DNA from: Bryobacterales bacterium
Lineage (GTDB): Bacteria; Acidobacteriota; Terriglobia; Bryobacterales; Bryobacteraceae
Assembly (NCBI GenBank): GCA_020847315.1
Contig: JADLCF010000222.1
Coordinates: 1 to 32,393 of the forward strand
Length of the DNA: 32,393 bases
Reading direction: 5' to 3'
Position numbers and translations under genes: made by a program. This document shows, piece after piece, positions 1-8,664 of this stretch. The notes beneath the pieces are model-generated. The model was not told the DNA's origin. It did not search any database and saw only the letters and a list, made by a program, of their open reading frames with translations. The stretch's first letter is position 1; each line of letters begins with the position of its first letter.

Positions 1-957
1 CGCAACCCGGAGATGCCGCCGTTTCTGGTGATCGGGCAGAACATGGAGATCGGAGCCGAGAGCGACCCACTGAAATCGTTCCATACGGCGGGGATTCTGG
101 GGAGCGATGTGGCCCCGTTTCTGATCACCGATCCGCGCGATGCCGTGGCCAGCGTGCAAGCACCCGCGCACATGAGCGCGGATCGTTTCGCCGCGCGGTA
201 TGGGCGCTACCGGAAGCTGGCCGAAGCAAGCCCGATGATGCGCGAAGGCGGCAGCCATCAGCGCGAGAGTCTGCTGCGGGCGATGGAGAACGCGGACCGG
301 CTGCTGCGCTCGCCCTCCGCCAAGGCGTTCGACCTGACGCTGGAGCCGAAAGCATCTTACGAGCGCTACGACACCGGACGGTTTGGGCTGGGATGCCTGC
401 TGGCGCGAAGGCTCGTCGAAGGGGGGGCGCGCTTCGTGGAGGTAAGTTCCGAATACATTCCCTTCCGGCACTGGGACACGCATGAGAATGGGCATGAACG
501 GGCGAAGTCGATGAAAGCCTCGGTAGACCTCCCGGTGGCGCAACTGATTCGCGATCTCGAAACCCGGGGATTGCTCGATCGCACGCTGGTGGTGATCGCC
601 TCCGAATTTGGCCGAGACATGATGACGGAGGGCAAGCCGGGCAATGAGGTGAAGGAGCAGGTGAAACAGCCGGAACGGATGACCTCCATGCAGCACTATG
701 GCATGCACCGGCACTATACCGAAGCGGCCAGCGTGGCCGTGTTCGGCGGCGGTTTCAAGAAGGGATATCTGCACGGAGAGACCGCAAACGAGCGGCCGCT
801 CAGCATCGTCAAGGACCCCGTGAGCATCTCCGACTTGCACGCGACCTTGTTCACCGCACTTGGGATCTCTCCGGAGGCGGGGGTGGAGGTGGAGAAGCGC
901 CCGGTGCATGTCACCAAGGATGGCAAGGGTAAGGTGGTGGAAGACCTGCTCGCATAG
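1..957 (+). CDS. DUF1501 family protein, C-terminal part (5' end outside the window)
   Basis: The reading frame is open from base 1 with no start codon of its own (the first codons read R-N-P-E before the first ATG at 13), so this is the last 318 codons of a longer gene. DUF1501 proteins are usually 400-480 residues, secreted, and related to the alkaline phosphatase/sulfatase fold; their substrates are unknown. Typical family pieces are visible: a histidine-rich HWDTHENGH stretch, the LVVIASEFGRD segment, a late FGGGFKKGYLHGET stretch and the final SISDLHATLFTALGI block. In other bacteria these genes often sit beside DUF1800 or DUF1553 genes, but that neighbour would lie outside the window. 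An 84-bp gap separates it from the next gene, so the two may be independent. The family call is fairly sure; the function is not known. Confidence 0.85.
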   Translation, partial: RNPEMPPFLVIGQNMEIGAESDPLKSFHTAGILGSDVAPFLITDPRDAVASVQAPAHMSADRFAARYGRYRKLAEASPMMREGGSHQRESLLRAMENADRLLRSPSAKAFDLTLEPKASYERYDTGRFGLGCLLARRLVEGGARFVEVSSEYIPFRHWDTHENGHERAKSMKASVDLPVAQLIRDLETRGLLDRTLVVIASEFGRDMMTEGKPGNEVKEQVKQPERMTSMQHYGMHRHYTEAASVAVFGGGFKKGYLHGETANERPLSIVKDPVSISDLHATLFTALGISPEAGVEVEKRPVHVTKDGKGKVVEDLLA

Positions 958-1040
958 CGCAGGACGTCCCCTTCAGGGGCCGCACCCAATGCGCGCACGT
1001 ACAATGAGGTAGTCAGGCAATTCTTGGAGGAACTGCGCCG

Positions 1041-1898
1041 ATGAAACTCGTTCGATTTCAGGCCGTGGAAGGGCCCGCTCAGGCGGGAGTGCTGCGGGAC
1101 GACCGTGTGCTCTCGCTAGGATCGCTGGGGTTCCATTCCGTGAAAGAGGTGCTCGAGGCGGGCGAATCGGGCTTATCGGACGTGCGGACGTTGCTTGAGG
1201 CCGCTTCCCCCGGCAGCGGCACGGCGATGAGTGGGGTGCGGCTGCTCGCGCCCTTGGCCGACGCGGGAAAACTGATTTTTATCGGATTGAATTACAAGGA
1301 CCACGCCGAGGAAGTGGGAGCACCGCTGCCGGGCGTGCCCACGGTGTTCGCAAAATTTCCGAGCGCGATCCTCAACCCGGATGAGGCGATCCTGATCCCC
1401 AAGGAGAGTGGGAAGCCGGACTACGAGGCCGAGTTTGCCTTCGTGATCGGTAAGCGCGGAAAGCGGATCGCGGCGGCGGACTGGCGGGAGCATGTGGCCG
1501 GCTACACGATTATCAACGACGTGAGCGCGCGCGATTTGCAGATGGCCACTTCGCAGTGGATGATGGGAAAGACCTGCGACACGTTCTGCCCGATGGGGCC
1601 GTATCTCGTGACCGCCGACGAGATCGCCGATCCGCACGCGTTACGGATGGAATTGCTGCTGAACGGCGAGCCGATGCAGGATTCGAATACGCGGGAGATG
1701 ATCTTCAAGATTCCCGAGCTGATCGCGCACTTGAGCGCCGCGATGACACTCGAAGCGGGCGATGTGGTATCGACCGGGACGCCGGCGGGAGTGGGCATCT
1801 CGAAGAAGCCCCCGCGATGGCTGCGGCCTGGCGATGAATGCGTGGTGCGGGTGGAGGGGCTGGGCGAATTGCGGAACGCTGTCGCAATGGAGCCATAG
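1041..1898 (+). CDS. Fumarylacetoacetate hydrolase (FAH) family protein
   Basis: A 285-residue member of the FAH/2-hydroxyhepta-2,4-diene-1,7-dioate isomerase superfamily. These metal-dependent cytoplasmic enzymes cleave or decarboxylate acylpyruvates and related ring-fission products. Family landmarks are NYKDHAEE at residues 84-91, the acidic metal-binding DYEAEFAFVIG at 127-137, NDVSARD at 159-165 and a late TGTPAGVG. The length suits a short N-terminal domain plus the catalytic domain. The start is supported by GGAGG at 1026-1030, 10 nt upstream of the ATG. A TACAAT hexamer at 1000-1005 could be a -10 element, without a convincing -35. The exact substrate (acylpyruvate, oxaloacetate, an aromatic-ring product) cannot be read from sequence, and the neighbours do not form an aromatic catabolic pathway. 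Confidence 0.88.
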   Translation: MKLVRFQAVEGPAQAGVLRDDRVLSLGSLGFHSVKEVLEAGESGLSDVRTLLEAASPGSGTAMSGVRLLAPLADAGKLIFIGLNYKDHAEEVGAPLPGVPTVFAKFPSAILNPDEAILIPKESGKPDYEAEFAFVIGKRGKRIAAADWREHVAGYTIINDVSARDLQMATSQWMMGKTCDTFCPMGPYLVTADEIADPHALRMELLLNGEPMQDSNTREMIFKIPELIAHLSAAMTLEAGDVVSTGTPAGVGISKKPPRWLRPGDECVVRVEGLGELRNAVAMEP

Positions 1899-1981
1899 CG
1901 GCGCATCGTAACAAAGCCATAGGCGCGGCACAACGGGGGCGTATCCGCGTATCACAATCGCAGAGATTCGAGCATCCATCC

Positions 1982-1990
1982 TGCTACACT
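1982..1990 (+). promoter_or_regulatory. Candidate extended -10 promoter of the carotenoid operon
   Basis: TGCTACACT reads as an extended -10 (TGn followed by TACACT, four of six matches to TATAAT). It lies in the 177-bp gap before the prenyl synthase gene, which otherwise holds nothing recognisable. Transcription would start near 1997, leaving a leader of about 80 nt. No good -35 is seen at 16-18 bp, which an extended -10 can tolerate. Prediction by eye only. Confidence 0.35.
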
Positions 1991-2075
1991 GAACATCTAC
2001 GAATCTGGCTCAGCAGCGGGGAGCGGAGCTTCGACCCGCTGCATTTCATCCCTACGCAAGATCGACAACGAACCC

Positions 2076-2921
2076 ATGCCGCACCCCAGCCAGACCGCGA
2101 CGGTTGTAGACGTTCAAGCGGAACGCGAAGCGATCGAGCGCGAGTTGGAAGCGCTACTGGCGGCGAATGCCGATGGCGATTGCGGCCCGGTGCAGGAAGC
2201 CATGCGCTATGCCGTGCTGGGCGGGGGGAAGCGCATCCGTCCGGTATTGAGTTTGCGGGTGGCGGCCATGTTGAACAACCGGACGCCGATGGCCGCGCGC
2301 GCGGCGGCGGCGGTTGAGTTGTTCCACTGCGCTTCCCTGATTGTGGACGATCTGCCGGCGATGGACAACGAGATGGAACGCCGGGGGCAACCCGCCGTCC
2401 ACGTTCGTTTCGGGGAGCCCAGCGCCCTGCTGGCCGCGTTTGGCCTGGTGGCCTTGGCCGCTCGCTCTGTGTTGGAACTCTCGATTCCGCAGGGGGCGCT
2501 GCCCCAGTTGGTGCAATTCCAGAAGAGACTTCTAAAGACGCTGGATTGCGGGGGGTTGATCGCCGGACAAGCGCGCGATTTGTCGCTGAGGGGGGAGGAG
2601 AGCCTTTGCGCTCGCGCGGCGGTGAACGAGATGAAGACCGTTCCCCTGTTTGAGCTGGCCGCCGAAGCGGGAATGCTTGGCGCGGAATTGAACGGCGAGG
2701 AACGGCAGCGCGTGAGGCGCTTCGGGCGAGAATTCGGCCGCGCCTTCCAGCTTATCGACGATCTTCTGGATGGAGATCTGGAGCACCGCCAACCCTTCCT
2801 GCGCCACCTGGACGCAGCCCGCGATCTGGTGGGCGACTTTGAGGACCGCAGCCTCCCGGTGCTCGAGATTCTCGACTTTTTGCATGCCTACGCAGCACAG
2901 ACAAATCCTCGTCATCGGTAG
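2076..2921 (+). CDS. crtE: Polyprenyl (geranylgeranyl/farnesyl-type) diphosphate synthase
   Basis: A 281-residue trans-isoprenyl diphosphate synthase, which condenses isopentenyl diphosphate with allylic diphosphates in the cytoplasm. [10 protein letters not shown] is at residues 49-58, the first aspartate-rich motif DDLPAMD at 91-97, the lysine-threonine pair of EMKTVPLF near 186-188, and the second aspartate-rich motif DDLLD at 228-232. The four residues between the paired aspartates and the last aspartate of the first motif fit bacterial FPP/GGPP synthases. It opens a six-gene same-strand operon and overlaps crtI by 38 bp, so it most likely supplies GGPP for a C40 carotenoid; chain length cannot be proven from sequence, and FPP for a C30 route remains possible. 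No clear Shine-Dalgarno precedes the ATG; the start was chosen because homology to the family begins shortly after it. Confidence 0.85.
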   Translation: MPHPSQTATVVDVQAEREAIERELEALLAANADGDCGPVQEAMRYAVLGGGKRIRPVLSLRVAAMLNNRTPMAARAAAAVELFHCASLIVDDLPAMDNEMERRGQPAVHVRFGEPSALLAAFGLVALAARSVLELSIPQGALPQLVQFQKRLLKTLDCGGLIAGQARDLSLRGEESLCARAAVNEMKTVPLFELAAEAGMLGAELNGEERQRVRRFGREFGRAFQLIDDLLDGDLEHRQPFLRHLDAARDLVGDFEDRSLPVLEILDFLHAYAAQTNPRHR

Positions 2922-4377
2922 CGGTTTCGGCGGCCTCGGCGCCGCCTGCAGGCTGCAAGCCCGGGGTTATGACGTCACCCTGCTCGAAGCCCGGGACAAG
3001 CCCGGCGGAAGGGCTTACGTCTACCGGCAGGATGGCTTCACGTTCGATGCGGGCCCGACGGTGATTACGGCGCCGTTTCTGATCGATGAAATCTTCGCCG
3101 CCGCCGGACGGAAGACCGAAGACTACGTGAAGATCGTTCCGGTAGATCCCTTTTACCGGATTGAATTTCACGACGGAAGGTCCTTCGCCTACAACAACCG
3201 TCCCGAAGACATCGAAGCCCGCATCCGCGCGTTTGCGCCGGGGGATCTCGACGGCTATCACCGCATGATCGCGCGGACGAAGGAAATCTTCGGGAAGGGC
3301 TTTGTCGAACTTGGAGACAAGCCGTTTCTCAAGTTCAGCGACATGCTGCGCGTGGCTCCGGACCTGATCCGGCTGCAATCCCACAGGAGCGTTTACCAGT
3401 TCGTCTCGCAGTACATCCAGGATCCGATGTTGCGGCGCGTGTTCAGCTTCCACCCGCTGCTGGTGGGCGGGAACCCGTTCGAGACGACCTCGATCTATGC
3501 ATTGATCCACCACCTCGAAAAGGAGTGGGGCGTCCACTATGCGATGGGGGGCACGGGAGCGCTGGTAAAGGCGCTGGCGCGCCTGTTCACGGAACTGGGG
3601 GGCAAGCTACATCTCTCGAAACCGGTAAGAGAGATTTTGCTGACACCGGACCGGAAGGCACGCGGAGTGGAAACGGCGGCTGGAGAAGTTTTCGAAGCGG
3701 ATGCCGTAGTGAGCAACGCCGATGTCGCCAATACCTACCGGAAGATGATTCCCGCGGCGGCGCGCAGGAAGTACACGGATGATCGCTTGGAAGATATGCG
3801 TTACAGCATGTCGGTCTTCGTGGCGTATTTCGGCACACGCAAGCGGTACCCGGACATCGCGCATCACACGATTATCCTTGGGGAGCGCTACCGGGAGTTG
3901 CTCGACGATATCTTCCATAAGAAGTTGCTGGTGGACGATTTCTCCCTCTACCTGCACCGGCCTTCCGCTACGGACCCTGGGATGGCTCCGGAGGGCTGCG
4001 ATTGCTTCTACGCACTGGCGCCGGTTCCTCACCTGGAAAGCGGGACGGACTGGAGCGTGGAGGGAGATCGATACATGAAGAAGATCCTCGACTTTCTGGA
4101 CGCGAAGTATCTCCCCGGATTGAAGCGGAATCTGGCAACGTCACGGTATTTCACACCGTTGGATTTCGAGACCAAACTCAATAGCTATCTGGGGGCCGCG
4201 TTTTCGTTCGAACCGGTGTTGACGCAATCGGCATGGTTTCGCCCGCACAATGAAAGCGAGGACATCGGGAACTTGTTCTTCACCGGAGCGGGGACACACC
4301 CCGGCGCCGGTATCCCCGGCGTGCTTTGCTCATCGAAGATCGTGGAGAAGCTGGTGTGCGAGAAACTCCCTATTTAG
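2884..4377 (+). CDS. crtI: Phytoene desaturase (CrtI-type carotenoid oxidoreductase)
   Basis: A 497-residue FAD-dependent desaturase that inserts double bonds into phytoene (or the C30 equivalent). The N-terminus is a textbook dinucleotide-binding fold: [18 protein letters not shown], then a glutamate at the end of the second strand ([13 protein letters not shown]). The C-terminus carries the CrtI signature [16 protein letters not shown]. Length matches the family at about 490-510. The ATG at 2884 was preferred to longer in-frame options because the FAD fold starts five residues later; it overlaps crtE by 38 bp, has no obvious Shine-Dalgarno, and is probably translated by coupling. The 3' end overlaps crtB. 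The number of desaturation steps, and whether it is C30 or C40 specific, cannot be read from the sequence. Confidence 0.92.
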   Translation: MPTQHRQILVIGSGFGGLGAACRLQARGYDVTLLEARDKPGGRAYVYRQDGFTFDAGPTVITAPFLIDEIFAAAGRKTEDYVKIVPVDPFYRIEFHDGRSFAYNNRPEDIEARIRAFAPGDLDGYHRMIARTKEIFGKGFVELGDKPFLKFSDMLRVAPDLIRLQSHRSVYQFVSQYIQDPMLRRVFSFHPLLVGGNPFETTSIYALIHHLEKEWGVHYAMGGTGALVKALARLFTELGGKLHLSKPVREILLTPDRKARGVETAAGEVFEADAVVSNADVANTYRKMIPAAARRKYTDDRLEDMRYSMSVFVAYFGTRKRYPDIAHHTIILGERYRELLDDIFHKKLLVDDFSLYLHRPSATDPGMAPEGCDCFYALAPVPHLESGTDWSVEGDRYMKKILDFLDAKYLPGLKRNLATSRYFTPLDFETKLNSYLGAAFSFEPVLTQSAWFRPHNESEDIGNLFFTGAGTHPGAGIPGVLCSSKIVEKLVCEKLPI

Positions 4378-5285
4378 CGCCGGCCTCCCGCGAGGAATGC
4401 GAACCGTATTACGCGGCGGCCGCCGCGGCTACCGCGACCGGCTCAAAGAGTTTTTATTTCGCAACGCGCTTCTTTCCGCCGCACCTCGCGAGGGCCGCGT
4501 ATGCCGTCTATTGGTTTTGCCGCCACACGGACGATTTGGTGGATGAAGCTCCCTCGACGGAAGTGGGCGCTGCCGCGATTGCAGAGTGGGAACGGGCGCT
4601 GGTGCGCGCATGGGACGCGGGGTGGAGTGAGGAGCCTAAACTGCGGATTTTCGTGGAGACGGCTCACCGGTTCGGCATCCCGCGCGAGTACCCGTTCGAA
4701 CTCATCGAGGGCATGCGGATGGATTTGCAGGGCACGCGCTATGCCGATTTCGCTTCGCTCCGCGAGTTTTGTTACCGCGTTGCCTCCGTGGTGGGGCTGA
4801 TGATGTGCCACGTGATCGGGTTTCGGGATCCCGCTCCGGCTCACGCTATCGATTTGGGAATCGCCATGCAGCTTACGAATATCCTGCGCGATGTGGGAGA
4901 AGACCTGCGGCGCGGCCGGGTTTATCTTCCCGCCGAGGATTTGGAACGCTTCGGGTACAGTGTGGAAGACCTGCGCGGGGCGGTGATTGACGATCGCTTT
5001 CGCGCGCTGATGCAGTTTCAAATCCTCCGCGCGGAGAAGTATTACCAGCGCGCGGAACCAGGCATCGCGATGCTCCACGCGGACGGCCAGTTTGCCGTGC
5101 GTGTCGCGGCGGACGTATACCGTGGCATCCTGAGAGAGATTGCGCAGAATGGCTACGATGTGTTCCGACGACGGGCGGCCGTGCCCCGCTCGCGCAAGAT
5201 TTGGATCACCGCGCGGCGCATGGCCGTGCCCATGGCCCGGCACACCGTGCACCGGCTCGCTTTTTGGAAATCGATGAATGCTTAA
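4356..5285 (+). CDS. crtB: Phytoene/squalene synthase family (phytoene synthase)
   Basis: A head-to-head prenyl synthase of about 309 residues that joins two GGPP molecules to phytoene (or two FPP to a C30 carotene). Both diphosphate-binding aspartate motifs are present: HTDDLVDE at residues 57-64 and [20 protein letters not shown] at 172-191. A GTG start at 4356 is favoured because GGAG lies at 4344-4347, 8 nt upstream; a TTG at 4326 would add 10 residues, has less support, and would lie deeper inside crtI. The gene overlaps crtI by 22 bp and the next gene by 8 bp. The crtE-crtI-crtB order makes the phytoene synthase assignment more likely than squalene synthase or a hopanoid HpnC/D role; no hopanoid genes are in view. 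Confidence 0.9.
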   Translation: MRETPYLAPASREECEPYYAAAAAATATGSKSFYFATRFFPPHLARAAYAVYWFCRHTDDLVDEAPSTEVGAAAIAEWERALVRAWDAGWSEEPKLRIFVETAHRFGIPREYPFELIEGMRMDLQGTRYADFASLREFCYRVASVVGLMMCHVIGFRDPAPAHAIDLGIAMQLTNILRDVGEDLRRGRVYLPAEDLERFGYSVEDLRGAVIDDRFRALMQFQILRAEKYYQRAEPGIAMLHADGQFAVRVAADVYRGILREIAQNGYDVFRRRAAVPRSRKIWITARRMAVPMARHTVHRLAFWKSMNA

Positions 5286-6798
5286 GAAGACGATCCGCGA
5301 CTCTTCCGTCGCAACGCTAATCGGCCTGATTCCCCACTACCTTTCGTTCTACCTCGCGGGCACGCCCCTGCTGACGGAATCGATCGCCGAGTGGATCATG
5401 AAGAACACGCCCTCCGCTTGGGCGCTCTGGCTGCTGGAAGCGATGGGGCCTTGGGCCAAGCCGTTCGCGATGACGGGCGGGCTGTTTGTATTGGGGTTCT
5501 GCCTTTGGATTCCCTCCATGCTTTCGTACTGGCGCAACCGGAAGTATGAGCGGTTCGTGATTCTGGCGGTGCTGGCGATCCCCGCGATTCTGATGATTCA
5601 TCGTTTCTTCGACTACCACTCCGCGCTCGGCGCCTGGACGTTTTGGGCGCCCGCGTTGATTACGCTGTTTCTTGTCGGTAAGCCGCATCTGGAGTTGCTT
5701 GACGAAGACTGGGGAGAAGCCTCCGAGTATGCGATGCAATTTATCGGGAAGGGCAAACCGCGGCGGGCCTTCATGAAGTTCGCGGCGAAGGCCGCGGTAC
5801 CGGCGGTGATGGGCGGCGGCGTGGCGCTGGTGGCGATTGAGAGCTATGTGAGGGAGATGGTCCGGGCAAAGGGCGCTTCCTCGCCGGTGTCTCTGTTTTC
5901 GTTTGAGCCACCGGCCGGAGCGGCGGAGTTCGCGCCGGGGCTGGCGAGACCGTGGCTGACGCCGGTGGAGGCGTTTTACCGGATGAGCAAGAACGCGGTG
6001 GACCCGGCAATCGATCTTCGGACCTGGCGGCTCGAGATCAAGGGCGGAGGCCGGGTGATCCGTACTTACAGCTATGACGAACTGCTCGCAATGAAGCGGG
6101 AGATCCGGCCGGTGACGCTGCGCTGCATCAGCAACACGCTCGAATCCGATTTGATGGGGAACGCGGTATGGGCGGGGGTTCCGCTCGCGCAGTTGGTGGA
6201 CCGCGCGCAGGCGCCACCCGGCACGGTTGCCGTGGTGTTCGAGGGTGTCGATGGCCACGGCGACAGCCTTCCGGTGGACTACGCTTTTGGCGAGGAGACG
6301 TTTCTGGCCCTGGGAATGAACGGCGGTACACTTCGCCGGGAGCATGGCTTTCCGGCCCGGATCTTGTGCCCGCGCTATTACGGGTTCAAGAACATCAAGT
6401 GGCTCAAGGAAATTCGCTTCGTGAGCGAGCCTTACGAGGGCACATATCAGAAGATGGGCTACGCTCGCGATGCGGCAGTTCACACCATGTGCGCCATCGA
6501 CGCGGTTCGCGAGGAAGGCGGACGCCTGCTCGTGGGCGGAGTGGCATTCGCGGGGAGCCGGGGCATTCGAAAAGTGCAGGTGCGCGCGGATGGCGGGGAG
6601 TGGACGGATGCGGAGCTGGAGCCCGCAAGTTCCAAGTATTCCTGGACTCGCTACAAAAGCTCTCTGGCAGCCGCGCGCGGCGCGGTCCGGATTGAGGCGC
6701 GCGCGATGGATGGCGATGGGGCCTGGCAGGCGGAGCGGGAGACTCCCATGTTCCCGAACGGAGTGGCGGGCCCAACCGTACGTAAACTATCGATATGA
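5278..6798 (+). CDS. Membrane-anchored molybdopterin oxidoreductase, sulfite-oxidase family, with internal Tat motif
   Basis: A 506-residue fusion of a membrane domain and a sulfite-oxidase-type catalytic domain. Hydrophobic segments are near residues 10-30, 65-85, 92-110 and 118-135. Then RRAFMKF (162-168), a close match to the twin-arginine consensus, precedes a fifth hydrophobic stretch (about 170-188). The cofactor domain follows: the putative Mo-ligand Cys283 in TLRCISN, the DGHGDSLPVDYA stretch, HGFPARILCPRYYGFKNIKW at 356-375, and a C-terminal dimerisation-like domain. I infer four Sec-inserted helices and a fifth delivered by Tat, placing the enzyme outside the cytoplasmic membrane. 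It overlaps crtB by 8 bp and the glycosyltransferase by 4 bp, so its substrate is probably linked to carotenoid modification, though sulfite oxidation or methionine-sulfoxide chemistry by coincidence of position cannot be ruled out. Confidence 0.85.
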   Translation: MLKKTIRDSSVATLIGLIPHYLSFYLAGTPLLTESIAEWIMKNTPSAWALWLLEAMGPWAKPFAMTGGLFVLGFCLWIPSMLSYWRNRKYERFVILAVLAIPAILMIHRFFDYHSALGAWTFWAPALITLFLVGKPHLELLDEDWGEASEYAMQFIGKGKPRRAFMKFAAKAAVPAVMGGGVALVAIESYVREMVRAKGASSPVSLFSFEPPAGAAEFAPGLARPWLTPVEAFYRMSKNAVDPAIDLRTWRLEIKGGGRVIRTYSYDELLAMKREIRPVTLRCISNTLESDLMGNAVWAGVPLAQLVDRAQAPPGTVAVVFEGVDGHGDSLPVDYAFGEETFLALGMNGGTLRREHGFPARILCPRYYGFKNIKWLKEIRFVSEPYEGTYQKMGYARDAAVHTMCAIDAVREEGGRLLVGGVAFAGSRGIRKVQVRADGGEWTDAELEPASSKYSWTRYKSSLAAARGAVRIEARAMDGDGAWQAERETPMFPNGVAGPTVRKLSI

Positions 6799-7862
6799 AC
6801 CCCGCCACGGCCGCCGCTCTGATCGCCATCGGCATCCTGGTGCTTGCCTTCAAGGCCCGGCTGAACTATCTGCGGCTTCCTGTGCTGCCCGCGGGATCGC
6901 TACCGGAGGCGGACGTGACGGTGATTATTCCGGCGCGCAATGAGGCCGCGAATATCGAACGCGCGGTGCGCAGCTTTCCGGAAGTGGACGTCGTTGTGGT
7001 GGACGATGCATCGAGCGACGGAACACCGGCGCTGGCGCGCGGGGCCGGGGCGCAGGTGATTGCCGCACCACCACTTCCCGAGGGACATCTGGGCAAGCCG
7101 AATGCCTGCCATGCCGGCTCTCTTGCTTCGATCACGGATTGGCTGCTTTTCGTGGATGCCGATACGTGGTATGAGCCGGGGTTCGCGGGACAATTCGTCG
7201 CCTACGCTCAGAGAGAGAAGCTCGAAATGGTGAGCGCATTTCCACGCCAGCACACGGAGAGTTTCTTTGAGAAGGTGCTGCTGCCCTATGCCTTCGCGCT
7301 CTACTTCACAGGCGTGAATGCAGACCGCGTGAACTCGGCCGTCTCCCGGGAGGCTCTGGCTAACGGGCAATGCCTGCTGATCCGGCGCGACACCTACCGC
7401 AGACTGGGCGGGCACGGTGCGGTTGCCACCAGCATCATCGAAGACGTGGCGCTGGCCCGACGCGCCAAGCGGCATGGCGTGCATGCCCGCGTGATCCGCG
7501 CGGAAGCGTATGGGCACGCGCGCATGTATGAGAATCTGGGAGCAATCTGGCGAGGCTTCGAGAAGAATTCCTTCCGTTTTCTGCTGGTGAACCCGCTGAG
7601 CGGCGCGATCGTCGTCACGGCAAGTATCGTACTCACTTCATACCTGCCCGTGCTCGCCTCTCTCCTGGCGACGGGGAACTGGGTGGCCGCGGCCGGTTTT
7701 GCCGTATTGCCCGGTTTGGCGCTGTGGCCCTGGTACGGAGGCGCTCGCGCGATTGCGCTCACTCCCGTGGCAATCTACGTGTTCCAGGCCATCGCGTTGA
7801 CCGCCATGTGCAAGACTCTCGCGCGCCGGAAGACGAATTGGAAAGGGAGACCGGTGGGATGA
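6795..7862 (+). CDS. Family 2 glycosyltransferase, carotenoid glycosyltransferase-like (CrtQ-like)
   Basis: A 355-residue GT-A glycosyltransferase. An N-terminal hydrophobic anchor (about 4-20) is followed by VTVIIPARNEAANIERAV (41-58), VVVVDDASSDGT (66-77), the metal-binding DAD at 121-123 and a late IIEDVALARRAKRHG acceptor/base segment. Two or three hydrophobic helices close the C-terminus. This layout resembles the 4,4'-diaponeurosporenoate glucosyltransferase CrtQ and hopene-linked HpnB. The start ATG overlaps the upstream stop (ATGA at 6795-6798), as does the downstream junction, so it belongs to the carotenoid operon. The likely job is to put a sugar on a hydroxyl or carboxyl of the oxidised carotenoid at the membrane. 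Sugar donor and acceptor are unknown. Confidence 0.82.
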   Translation: MNPATAAALIAIGILVLAFKARLNYLRLPVLPAGSLPEADVTVIIPARNEAANIERAVRSFPEVDVVVVDDASSDGTPALARGAGAQVIAAPPLPEGHLGKPNACHAGSLASITDWLLFVDADTWYEPGFAGQFVAYAQREKLEMVSAFPRQHTESFFEKVLLPYAFALYFTGVNADRVNSAVSREALANGQCLLIRRDTYRRLGGHGAVATSIIEDVALARRAKRHGVHARVIRAEAYGHARMYENLGAIWRGFEKNSFRFLLVNPLSGAIVVTASIVLTSYLPVLASLLATGNWVAAAGFAVLPGLALWPWYGGARAIALTPVAIYVFQAIALTAMCKTLARRKTNWKGRPVG

Positions 7863-8620
7863 TCTCCGGAGGGCTTCCGGAAGCGGCCGGGCAGACAAGC
7901 AACGCAGCAACGGAGCCGCTGCGTTATCCCGTGCCTTGGGGTCTGGTTTTCAGCCTCAGCGGTCATGTACGCCGGGGAAGCCAAACCGATGTGAATGCAT
8001 TTACTCGCGGCGTGGTGGCTCGCATGGACCCGGCGCCGGTCTACGAAGGGATGGAGCACTTGCCCCCCAGCCCGCGCTTTCTGCTGATCGCCAACCACTA
8101 TCAGCGAAAAGGCTTGTGGATTCTCCATACGGCCAGCGCAATTACACAGGCAGTGCGAGGGCACTATGGCGGCGGCGATCCGCCGGTGCGATGGGTGGTG
8201 ACCGCCAACTGGCCGCGCTGGAAGATTGGACCGTGGCGCTTCCCTTCCCCCGGCGATCTATTGCTGCCACGTGTCGCGCACGCGCTGCACTGCTATTCCA
8301 TTCCGTTCGCCGGGAAAGATCCCAAGCGCACAGCGCGCTCGCTGCGCCGGATTCTGAACGAAGCTCACCGATTGGAACGGCCCATCGGCCTCTTTCCCGA
8401 AGGGGTGGCGGGCTCGGCGGGAACGCTCGGCCCGGCGCTTGCCGGCGTGGATCGCTTCCTCCGTCAACTGGCCCGTGCGGGCATGCCCGCGGTTCCCTGC
8501 GGCGTCTCCGAACAGGGGCGATTCGTGATCCGGTTTGGCGCACCGATGACGGCCCAGGAACTGATGGAATCTCCCGACGCCGCTCGTGAGATGATGCTGC
8601 GCGTGGGGAAGCTGATTTAA
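7859..8620 (+). CDS. PlsC-like acyltransferase with altered HX4D motif
   Basis: A 253-residue lysophospholipid-acyltransferase-like protein. The start at 7859 makes an ATGA overlap with the glycosyltransferase stop; longer in-frame versions would lie deep inside that gene. FLLIANHYQRKG (residues 74-85) occupies the place of the NHxSxxD catalytic block, but the aspartate of HX4D is replaced by Gly85. The second conserved block is intact as GLFPEGVAG (177-185), followed by VPCGVSEQGRFVIRFGAPM as in the family. As last gene of the carotenoid operon it may acylate the glycosylated carotenoid, like the final step of staphyloxanthin synthesis, although the S. aureus enzyme (CrtO) is a different protein family. 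Whether it is active without the aspartate is open. Confidence 0.75.
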   Translation: MISGGLPEAAGQTSNAATEPLRYPVPWGLVFSLSGHVRRGSQTDVNAFTRGVVARMDPAPVYEGMEHLPPSPRFLLIANHYQRKGLWILHTASAITQAVRGHYGGGDPPVRWVVTANWPRWKIGPWRFPSPGDLLLPRVAHALHCYSIPFAGKDPKRTARSLRRILNEAHRLERPIGLFPEGVAGSAGTLGPALAGVDRFLRQLARAGMPAVPCGVSEQGRFVIRFGAPMTAQELMESPDAAREMMLRVGKLI

Positions 8621-8664
8621 CTCGACCCGGCAAGCGCGAGGCTGCGCCCGTCCGGTTCCTACGG

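Noticed and set aside
969-980. Terminator hairpin after the DUF1501 gene
   Set aside because: CCCCT/AGGGG is only 5 bp with a 2-nt loop and no U run; too weak to call.
5317-6483. Long minus-strand open frame (388 codons) opposite the molybdoenzyme gene
   Set aside because: It is rich in Arg/His/Pro, has no domain, and lies wholly opposite a clear enzyme; a high-GC shadow.
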